From Flavobacteriales bacterium UBA5081 (lineage in GTDB: Bacteria > Bacteroidota > Bacteroidia > Flavobacteriales_E > Vicingaceae), in NCBI GenBank assembly GCA_002415785.1, contig DIAJ01000032.1, positions 46,654-110,653 on the forward strand: 64,000 bases of DNA, written 5' to 3'. Positions 24,602 to 30,827 of this stretch are shown one piece after another; position 1 is the stretch's first letter; every line of letters starts with the position of its first letter. The translations under genes and the position numbers were made by a program. The notes under the pieces were generated by a model. The model saw only the letters and a program-made list of their open reading frames with translations, was not told the origin of the DNA and did not search any database.

Positions 24602-25546
24602 CTAAAACGGATAAAACTCATCGATATCTTTCTGTAAATCTTCCGTATGATTCACTAAATATCCTTCCGTAGAACTTACATATCGATGTCCGGCCATGTA
24701 CTGAACTTGCCTTAAATTAAATTGCTTTAGCCAATGTGTAATCACAGAAGTCCGAACTTGTTTGAAGTTGATAAAATAGTTGTTTTGCTCTCTGATTTCT
24801 TGACTTAATCGCTTCCAAATTTCTTTACAATCTGTTCTTACATTATAATTTCTTCCGAATGGTGGCGAGCTGATAAATAAATTGTTAGTTTCTCCTTTGC
24901 AGTATTTCAACAGCTCATTCCTTGTTGTAAATTGGTATTCCATCAGTTCAATAATTTGGTTTGATTTCAATTCCAATGTCCGTTCGTTGCTCTTTCTTCC
25001 TCCGGCAATAAATATTTTGCCTTCTTTCAATTTTAGATCACTCAGTTGTAAATTGCTTACTTCCGGAGTGGTTAAACCTTGATGGATCATTAAACTTAAA
25101 ATGGCTTTGTTTCGAGCTTTACTCAATCGGTAACTTTCAAACCAATTTCGCTTGGCTCGCTCATCTTTTTCATCGGGAATTTTGTAATCAGTATAAAGCT
25201 TGTCCAATTGTTGTTTATCTAAAATCGGATAAAGCTTTTTCGTTTTTGCTCCTCTAATTCTCAGGTGCTGAACCGGATTGTCTGTTCGGTGGCCTTGTTC
25301 GATTTGATAGTTAAAAAACTGCTTGATCACATTCAACCTAATGTTTCGGGTTTTGCTTTCCTGTCCTTTCTTCTGCAAGTGGTTCAAATAACTTAGAACT
25401 TCTTTTGCTGTAGCGTTTTCCGGTTCTGTGTGGTCTTTGTCCAACCATGCTAAAAAATCAAGTGCGTAGCTGCTGTAATGGCTTACGGTGGATTTGCTTT
25501 TACCTTGGCTTTGTAAATAATCTTTAAAGCTTTTCATCTTTATCAA
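24602..25546 (-). CDS. Tyrosine recombinase-like protein lacking catalytic residues
   Basis: A 314-residue integrase-fold protein: SAM-like N-terminal domain (residues ~5-90) and a catalytic-type domain (~105-310). At the first catalytic arginine position the sequence is GLTTPEV (Thr159 in place of Arg), and the HxxR box reads KQVR (Lys262 in place of His, Arg265 kept). Lys185 of the beta hairpin, the AGHRY box (His287) and Tyr296 remain. Two of the six key residues are thus replaced, so it may be inactive alone. Its start overlaps the end of the canonical recombinase gene by 23 bp, implying coupled synthesis in fixed ratio and probably a heteromeric complex. A second ATG at 25537 is possible. 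Confidence 0.85.
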   Translation of the reverse strand: MIKMKSFKDYLQSQGKSKSTVSHYSSYALDFLAWLDKDHTEPENATAKEVLSYLNHLQKKGQESKTRNIRLNVIKQFFNYQIEQGHRTDNPVQHLRIRGAKTKKLYPILDKQQLDKLYTDYKIPDEKDERAKRNWFESYRLSKARNKAILSLMIHQGLTTPEVSNLQLSDLKLKEGKIFIAGGRKSNERTLELKSNQIIELMEYQFTTRNELLKYCKGETNNLFISSPPFGRNYNVRTDCKEIWKRLSQEIREQNNYFINFKQVRTSVITHWLKQFNLRQVQYMAGHRYVSSTEGYLVNHTEDLQKDIDEFYPF

Positions 25547-26462
25547 TTAAGTGTGTGTAAATCTGTGTGCTCTCCAAGCTGCTGTGACCTAAGAACCGTT
25601 GGATCTTCTGCAATTCCATTCCGTTTTCTAAAAGGTGGGTTGCGATGGAATGCCGTAACGTATGTAAACCCACTTCCTTTTGCTGTAAGTCTGGATTATC
25701 AACCAACAGGATCAGTTTCTTTAATCGCGTGTACAAACTGCCGCCTGTCATGGCTTTTCCGAACATGCTGATAAAAAGTTTTCCGTCCTTTTGGCTCTTG
25801 ATCAATTGTGGTCTGTAATCATAAATCCATTCCTGCAAGATTTTGGAACTCGACTTGCTGAACGGAACCAATCGTTCTTTGTAGTTCTTGCCTTTTCTCA
25901 CATGCAGGATTCTCCGGTCAAAGTTCAGATCATCTACCTCCAAGCTGCTGCCTTCTCTTCTTCGTAATCCACAAGCATAAAAAACCACCAACATCGCTTT
26001 GTCCCTTGCGTTGAAGGCTTCTTGTTTTGGGTGTACAGTTTCCTGGTTGGTAGCTTCAAAAAGTTGTTTAATTTCTTCTTGTGTCAAAACGGTAATGTTT
26101 CCCTTTTCAACTTTGAGTTGCTTTAAAGTTACGGGCGGGATTCCATTTGTTCCTTTGTGTTGTAAGAACTCATAGAACTTTTCAAGTGCTTGAATTTGTT
26201 GGTTGATATAAACGTTTCCAAGTCCTCCTCCTCTTCGTTGGTTGGGTCGTGTGCTCAGGTAATCAAAGTAGTCTTTGTAATGTTGGCTTTGGAGTTGATT
26301 GATCTGGTTGCAGTCTTCTTGCTCTAAAAAATGCAGGAACTCGCGAATCATGGAAGGCATGTTGTAAACGGTCTGCGGATTGTAACCGAGTATGTCCAAC
26401 CACTCTTTAAAAGCGACTTGTAAGTGTTCGTAGCTAGGGTTTTTTAGCGGTAAATTTTTCAT
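25524..26462 (-). CDS. Tyrosine recombinase (XerC/D-like), catalytically complete
   Basis: A 312-residue site-specific recombinase. The N-terminal core-binding domain spans ~10-105 and the catalytic domain ~120-305 with all signature residues: Arg167 (CGLRRRE), Lys190/192 on the beta hairpin (VRKGKNYKERLVPF), His267 and Arg270 (HTLRH), His293 (LGHSS) and Tyr302 (IYTHL). Length and motifs match chromosomal-type tyrosine recombinases. It is the middle gene of a minus-strand operon: AAA+ ATPase, this enzyme, then the degenerate recombinase. The target sites are not known; the inverted repeats downstream at 19.9-23.5 kb are the obvious candidates. Confidence 0.95.
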   Translation of the reverse strand: MKNLPLKNPSYEHLQVAFKEWLDILGYNPQTVYNMPSMIREFLHFLEQEDCNQINQLQSQHYKDYFDYLSTRPNQRRGGGLGNVYINQQIQALEKFYEFLQHKGTNGIPPVTLKQLKVEKGNITVLTQEEIKQLFEATNQETVHPKQEAFNARDKAMLVVFYACGLRRREGSSLEVDDLNFDRRILHVRKGKNYKERLVPFSKSSSKILQEWIYDYRPQLIKSQKDGKLFISMFGKAMTGGSLYTRLKKLILLVDNPDLQQKEVGLHTLRHSIATHLLENGMELQKIQRFLGHSSLESTQIYTHLIDKDEKL

Positions 26463-26492
26463 TCGCTTATACCTTTTGGTGAACTTTTTGAA

Positions 26493-28121
26493 CTACGCCT
26501 TTACAACTTTGGTTTTCTTTGACTTAGGTGGTTCATTTTTTGATTGAACCGCTTTTGAACGTTCAGACTTTTCTTGGAGTAAATTTTTTAAGGCTTCTAA
26601 GCTCTGATCTAGTGCTGTGTTGATTTTCTCTTTTAATTGCCTGTATTCTTCGTAGCTTGTTATTTGATATTGATAACCTTGGTTCTTATTGCCTTTGATT
26701 CGTTTTAAATAGTAGTTGCTTACTAAGCTAATTGTCCACCGTTTTTGATTGCTTTGGTTGATCCGTAGTTTCTTTCTGATTTCTCGATTACTAAAAGTTT
26801 TCTTGTTTTCTACTTCTAAATAAGCTTTGATTTGTTCCAGGTAGTTTCTGCAAGCTCCGTTGAGTTCATCGGATTTGCGGAGTAAGATTTCTTTTAACAG
26901 TCGGTTAGTTGCTTCTATGTCTTCTAAAGTGGTTTCAATGTAGATTTCTCCGGTTTCTTCGTCTGCTTTCTGTTCCCGCTGATGTTGATGATAAAAAGTA
27001 ACCGCTTCAATAAATTGTAAATAATGGTTGTTCGTTCTCCGGGGCTTAAAAACCTCTTTCGGGATTTGTAGGATTTCAGCAAAGGGATTGACTACTTTGA
27101 TGGGTTCCAATAAGCGTTGACAGTTCTGTAATAATTGGGCTGCTTCGGCTTCTTCTTGTTTGTTGATTTTTCCTGCTGAAGATCTCCGCTGGTAGTCCAT
27201 AATTCTCTGGTCTTGTTCTTCGCTTTCATCTAAATAAATCAAAAAGGATCGGTTGGCGTTGTCTTCATAAATCTGTTCTTTGGTGGTGCATCCTGCAACG
27301 CTTACCGGACCTTCAACCACTAAATGCAATGTTTTGGTTTCTCCTTTGGTGTTCTTGTGGGCTACGGTTTTGGAGATTCGCTTTTTGGATTGTAATTCTC
27401 TTAGTGGATAGAGCACGTTTTCTGCTCCGTCCAAGTCTTCAATTAAGATCAGTTTATTTTTGAGTTCTCTTTGTCCAAAGTAGTAAAAGGCGTTTTCGCT
27501 TAATGTGGTAATTTCGATTCGGTCTTCTTCGGGTACCAGCTCTCCAACTTTTTCTTGTAAATGGGTTTTGCCTGTTCCACTTGCTCCAAGACTTACAATG
27601 TGTAGCGGTTGGGTTTGTTTTCTGCTCGTAAAAATCAGGTACATCAAAAGCCGGTTGTTTTCTTCGCCTATCATTCCTGATTTCCCGATCATTTCATTAG
27701 TTCGTTCTAATAGGTTTTCTGATTTGAGGAAGGTTTCAGCTTCCTTGCGTTCGTCATTGCTCAGTTTGGGCGGTTCGTAAGGTTTGGGCTGGTTCTCTTT
27801 AATTTGCTTCATGCGGTAGGCTTCCAACTGACCGGTGAGCTCGGCCATGCTCGCAGCAAGTACACTGGTTCCAATCTCTAACTTTTCTGCGGCTCTTCGG
27901 ATCAGCTTCTCGGTTTGGTTGTCGTTGTACAGGTCTAAGTTGTGGCGTACTGGTGGTGCACTCGTCTCGTCTCCGCTCGACGTGACGAGTTCGATTTTTA
28001 AAGTACTTCGCATTCGATCTAATCCATCCAATTTGATTCCGCCCAAAACAGTTAATTTGAGTAGGTCGTTTTGGTAGATTAGGCTTTCCGGGTTCGTGGT
28101 GTTGAAGTTTTTTGCTGCCAT
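26493..28121 (-). CDS. AAA+ ATPase/helicase-like protein of mobile element
   Basis: A 542-residue protein. Residues ~1-110 are a poorly conserved N-terminal region. The P-loop ATPase lies at ~150-330, with Walker A GASGTGKT at 179-186 and Walker B LILIEDLDG near 224-232, plus an arginine-rich motif (DNANRSFLIYLDE) resembling sensor II of primase-helicases. The C-terminal ~150 residues include a winged-helix-like segment (FSNREIRKKLRINQSNQKRW) and a lysine-rich tail, suggesting DNA binding. It resembles the ATPase half of element-borne primase-helicase proteins, without a visible primase domain. It starts the recombinase operon and is driven by a promoter overlapping an operator-like palindrome. 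It may load or remodel the recombination complex. Confidence 0.7.
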   Translation of the reverse strand: MAAKNFNTTNPESLIYQNDLLKLTVLGGIKLDGLDRMRSTLKIELVTSSGDETSAPPVRHNLDLYNDNQTEKLIRRAAEKLEIGTSVLAASMAELTGQLEAYRMKQIKENQPKPYEPPKLSNDERKEAETFLKSENLLERTNEMIGKSGMIGEENNRLLMYLIFTSRKQTQPLHIVSLGASGTGKTHLQEKVGELVPEEDRIEITTLSENAFYYFGQRELKNKLILIEDLDGAENVLYPLRELQSKKRISKTVAHKNTKGETKTLHLVVEGPVSVAGCTTKEQIYEDNANRSFLIYLDESEEQDQRIMDYQRRSSAGKINKQEEAEAAQLLQNCQRLLEPIKVVNPFAEILQIPKEVFKPRRTNNHYLQFIEAVTFYHQHQREQKADEETGEIYIETTLEDIEATNRLLKEILLRKSDELNGACRNYLEQIKAYLEVENKKTFSNREIRKKLRINQSNQKRWTISLVSNYYLKRIKGNKNQGYQYQITSYEEYRQLKEKINTALDQSLEALKNLLQEKSERSKAVQSKNEPPKSKKTKVVKA

Positions 28122-28139
28122 CTAAAAAATATTTTTACT

Positions 28140-28183
28140 GATATATCTATCACAAAAGTATAAGATATATCTTATACACACAA
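28140..28183 (-). promoter_or_regulatory. Promoter of the ATPase-recombinase operon with palindromic operator
   Basis: On the minus strand, TACTTTTG (28153-28160) matches the -7 box and TTG (28181-28183) the -33 element, 20 bases apart. A perfect 20-bp palindrome, 28158-28177 (halves GTATAAGATA and TATCTTATAC), lies between and over these elements. Its inner GATATATC recurs at 28140-28147, 24 bp away, as a possible second site. Binding there would block this promoter. The adjacent XRE-family gene is the likely regulator. Confidence 0.65.
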
Positions 28184-28195
28184 GAGTCATCTGAC

Positions 28196-28226
28196 TTTGT
28201 TCTGACATTTATATCCCCTATCTTTG
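28196..28226 (+). promoter_or_regulatory. Promoter of the XRE regulator gene (TTTG, 19 bases, TATCTTTG)
   Basis: TTTG at 28196-28199 and TATCTTTG at 28219-28226, spaced by exactly 19 bases, give a full Bacteroidota consensus promoter. The start codon at 28264 follows after a leader of about 33 bases. The palindrome at 28158-28177 lies upstream of it. Confidence 0.7.
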
Positions 28227-28263
28227 TCTGAATAGCTTATTTCATTACTTATTACTGTTATTT

Positions 28264-28587
28264 ATGACGTTTGGAGAACGCATTACAAGCATTCGTAAAG
28301 CAGCCGGATTTTCCCAAAATGAACTGGGGAAAAAGGTGGGTACTTCCGGGGATATCATCGGCAAGTATGAACGCAACGAGGTAAAGCCATCTATTGAGGT
28401 GGCTTCTAAAATTGCGGATACACTGGAAGTGTCTTTGGATTATCTGCTCGGTAAAACTTCTGTGCAGCTTGATAAAACTACCATTAAGCGTTTGCAGGAC
28501 ATTGAAGCCCTACCGGAAGAAGACCGCTTGCACATCTTTTATGCGCTCGATAATCTCATTAAAGCTGCTAAATTTAAAACGATTTAA
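28264..28587 (+). CDS. XRE-family helix-turn-helix regulator
   Basis: A 107-residue protein with a Cro/CI-type HTH at residues ~4-62: FGERITSIRKAAGFSQNELG, KKVGTSGDIIGKYERNEVKPS and KIADTLEVSLDYLLG, all hallmark positions. The short C-terminal helix (residues 70-100) is a probable dimerisation element. It is transcribed divergently from the ATPase-recombinase operon across a 142-bp region containing a perfect palindrome in the operon's promoter, so it most likely represses the recombination genes and perhaps itself. It is followed 2 bp later by a small acidic protein gene. Confidence 0.9.
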   Translation: MTFGERITSIRKAAGFSQNELGKKVGTSGDIIGKYERNEVKPSIEVASKIADTLEVSLDYLLGKTSVQLDKTTIKRLQDIEALPEEDRLHIFYALDNLIKAAKFKTI

Positions 28588-28589
28588 TT

Positions 28590-28874
28590 ATGCCACTAAA
28601 TGATGTACAAGGTTCTATTACCGTGACCGATAACAACGGTAACCAACACACTATTAATGCTGAAGACTTAGATTTCCAAGAAGTTGAAAGACATGAGCGG
28701 GAAATGGGACCTGAAGTAATTTATACTGGAGAAGTCCAAGCGGAAGATAGTAGTTGGTCTGCAACGGTTCAAGTCACTGAATACCCATTAGGACAACAAG
28801 AAGGAGACGAAGATATTGAGACTGATAATTGTACCGCTCAAAGTAATCTGACTTTTAACTTTCAAGTTGAGTAG
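28590..28874 (+). CDS. Small acidic hypothetical protein (94 aa)
   Basis: A 94-residue, strongly acidic beta-rich protein (SITVTDNNGNQHTINAEDL, WSATVQVTEYP, SNLTFNFQVE) without signal peptide or known family. The ATG follows the XRE stop by 2 bp, so both are on one message. An accessory to the regulator, or an anti-repressor, is possible but there is no direct evidence. Confidence 0.55.
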   Translation: MPLNDVQGSITVTDNNGNQHTINAEDLDFQEVERHEREMGPEVIYTGEVQAEDSSWSATVQVTEYPLGQQEGDEDIETDNCTAQSNLTFNFQVE

Positions 28875-28877
28875 AAC

Positions 28878-28979
28878 TTGGATAACTTCAAGACCATAGA
28901 AATTCTTGAATCTCTTGCCAATGGTATTGATCCTACCGCTATACTTGCCGCAGCAGAGCTAATTACTCATCTCACTTAA
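28878..28979 (+). CDS. Very short ORF, possible truncated gene (33 aa)
   Basis: From TTG 28878 to TAA 28977-28979 runs a 33-codon frame, DNFKTIEILESLANGIDPT then AILAAAELITHLT. The LANGIDP string resembles the N-terminus of small element-borne proteins that continue ...TGE. It follows the previous stop by 3 bp in the same direction and overlaps the end of the convergent SH3 gene by 21 bp. It is either a tiny third gene of the XRE operon or the stump of a longer one. Confidence 0.3.
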   Translation: MDNFKTIEILESLANGIDPTAILAAAELITHLT

Positions 28980-29954
28980 ATAACGGGCACTTACCCAACC
29001 TGCTTCTAATGTTCCTGTTCCCGGTTTTGTATAAGTAACGTATCTCCAATGATTAATCGATTTAACTATTGTTACTATTTCTCCTTTAGGAATAGTAAGT
29101 AGAATAGTTTCCTTCGATCTGGTATTGGGTTCACTTCGTAAATTGAGATTAGCTGTGGTTTCTCTATCATTTTCGGTTAATGATTGTATTAATATTCCTA
29201 ACTGTTCTAATTTCTCTTCACTTATTACTTCCTCTTGACTTTTAGACTTTTCTAATTCTATAACAGAATATAAAGCCACCAAAACACTTATGATTGTAAA
29301 AATAAGTCCTATTTTTTCTCTTAATTCTCTTACTTTATCTCTTTGTGCTCGCTTCTCCTCTCGACTTTCCGCTTTCTTTAAAAGTTCATTAGTTTTTTGC
29401 TGCTCTGCAAGATTTCTTTTAGTAAGCTCTACTAACTTATTTAAAACCTGATTTGACAGAGTTCCTTCTTTTTCTACTTTATCTAATATCTCAGCGGCTT
29501 CTATTAAGTCCTGATCCTCTACAAGGTAATTGTTCCAAAAACTTTTAGGCAATAAACCCACTACCATATTGGGCAAAAATGCAGCCCCTTGTATATCGTG
29601 AATTTTACTAGCTTGCTCTAATCGACTATTTAAACTCTGCATGCTCTTAGCAATGCTCAAAAGGCTTTTATTTTGAGTTCCATTCGTTATATCTTGCAAC
29701 TTATCATACATTGATTTCATTTTCAATAAATCCGAGGATGGAGTAAAACGATTATAGACCCTTTGGATTTTTTCAAAAGCTTCCATCACACCAGATGAGC
29801 CAAAATGTTTGCTAAAGTCCGGTAATGGAGTTCCTGTAGATAGTCCTGAACTAATAAACCTTCCTTCCTTCTTCTCCGGTTTCGACTCCCTCTTTTTCTT
29901 TGCTTTGTCTGGTTTATCCTTTAAGGACTTTTCCCCCTTTTTCTTTTTTGCCAT
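28959..29954 (-). CDS. Coiled-coil membrane protein with C-terminal SH3-type domain
   Basis: A 331-residue protein. Residues 1-35 are extremely basic (KKKKGEKSLKDK...), ~60-190 helical, ~175-210 coiled coil, one transmembrane span at ~213-232 (IGLIFTIISVLVALYSVI), then a bacterial SH3 domain over the last ~70 residues (NLRSEPNTRSKETILLTIPKGE, WRYVTYTKPGTG, GWVSARYLSEM). The SH3 side would lie outside the cytoplasm and could contact cell wall. No enzyme motif. It is convergent with the XRE operon and of unknown function. Just upstream (29963-29992) lies a hairpin with a T run that would end transcription from the RHS operon, so its own promoter is unclear. Confidence 0.65.
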   Translation of the reverse strand: MAKKKKGEKSLKDKPDKAKKKRESKPEKKEGRFISSGLSTGTPLPDFSKHFGSSGVMEAFEKIQRVYNRFTPSSDLLKMKSMYDKLQDITNGTQNKSLLSIAKSMQSLNSRLEQASKIHDIQGAAFLPNMVVGLLPKSFWNNYLVEDQDLIEAAEILDKVEKEGTLSNQVLNKLVELTKRNLAEQQKTNELLKKAESREEKRAQRDKVRELREKIGLIFTIISVLVALYSVIELEKSKSQEEVISEEKLEQLGILIQSLTENDRETTANLNLRSEPNTRSKETILLTIPKGEIVTIVKSINHWRYVTYTKPGTGTLEAGWVSARYLSEMSN

Positions 29955-29962
29955 TCTTTTTA

Positions 29963-29992
29963 TTTAAAAAGCCCCTAATCTCTCAGAGGCTT
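29963..29992 (-). terminator. Probable terminator of the giant RHS operon
   Basis: On the minus strand AAGCCTCT pairs with AGGGGCTT (29985-29992 with 29969-29976, one mismatch), followed by TTTTTAAAT. It lies ~130 bp beyond the stop of the last RHS-operon gene at 30122. Confidence 0.5.
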
Positions 29993-29999
29993 AATGCTT

Positions 30000-30115
30000 T
30001 TTTATCCCGCTAGCTGATAAATATTCCCGCAGCATGCAAATAATGCGGAGCGGATACCAGAACATTTGAATACGGCGAAACAGGTCGCAGCAGGTATTTA
30101 ATTTAAGTGACATTA
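30000..30115. other. GC-rich structured gap, possible element border
   Basis: No gene. Locally GC-rich, with CCGCA/TGCGG complementary boxes within 30033-30052 and a repeated CCGC/GCGG composition resembling the block at 22.9-23.5 kb. It lies between the mobile region and the RHS operon, so it may mark the right border. No matching left sequence was found by eye. Confidence 0.3.
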
Positions 30116-30121
30116 CCGCAT

Positions 30122-30817
30122 TTACCTACCTAAAAACCCATTTAAAGGTATTCGAGAAAAGCAAGAATTTAACTCCTGTTTGGAAAGAGGATTAGCTCCA
30201 ATTGTTGACTCATTAACATTAATGTAAAATACAGATTTAAAACAATCCAGCTTTGTTGATTGATTATCATAGCCCTTCAGTAAACAGTCTAAATCTAACT
30301 CTTCAAACAATCTATCTAAACTTTCCCACTTTGATATTAAACTTTCTAATACTTTTGTCTTTTTCCTATTTTTCAGAAAGTAATCAAACAACAAATTAAT
30401 ATCATTCTCTACATACCCTCCCACCCTCAAACAAGCATTACTAGCCATATCTTTATAACATAATAAAAACCTAGCTTGATTATAACTATTATCATCAGGT
30501 AATTTAAATAATTGAATTTGATAATTCTGAATATCAAATCCCAACTCATTTGGAAGCTTTAAACTAAAAACAGGAGTATTAACAATCTTCATGTATTTAT
30601 AGTGATTCTCTCGAATAAAATCCCTCCTCTCCCAGCTTAAATCAGAGGCATAATGTCCATCTGTTTCAACACTTGTATACAATAACATTTTAGTCTTCTC
30701 ATCAGTTTCATCCCCTTGAGCTAAAACTTGAACTTGCATGCTTAAAGCTAAAAAAACAGTTATCAAAATCCATTTATCAACTATGTAATAATTATTACTA
30801 TTCTTTGCATTCATCAT
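30122..30817 (-). CDS. Exported protein, candidate immunity to RHS tip
   Basis: A 231-residue protein with an N-terminal hydrophobic export segment (residues ~15-33, WILITVFLALSMQVQVLAQ). The rest is a soluble domain without recognised family (QIQLFKLPDDNSYNQARFLLCYKD; several cysteines: C-L-R, LDC, LDCF, SCF). The gene starts 10 bp after the stop of the 3224-residue RHS gene, the standard site for a cognate immunity gene, and would act in the periplasm. Alternative starts (residue 2, also Met) do not matter for this. The immunity role is inferred from position alone. Confidence 0.5.
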   Translation of the reverse strand: MMNAKNSNNYYIVDKWILITVFLALSMQVQVLAQGDETDEKTKMLLYTSVETDGHYASDLSWERRDFIRENHYKYMKIVNTPVFSLKLPNELGFDIQNYQIQLFKLPDDNSYNQARFLLCYKDMASNACLRVGGYVENDINLLFDYFLKNRKKTKVLESLISKWESLDRLFEELDLDCLLKGYDNQSTKLDCFKSVFYINVNESTIGANPLSKQELNSCFSRIPLNGFLGR

Positions 30818-30827
30818 TTTTACGCTC

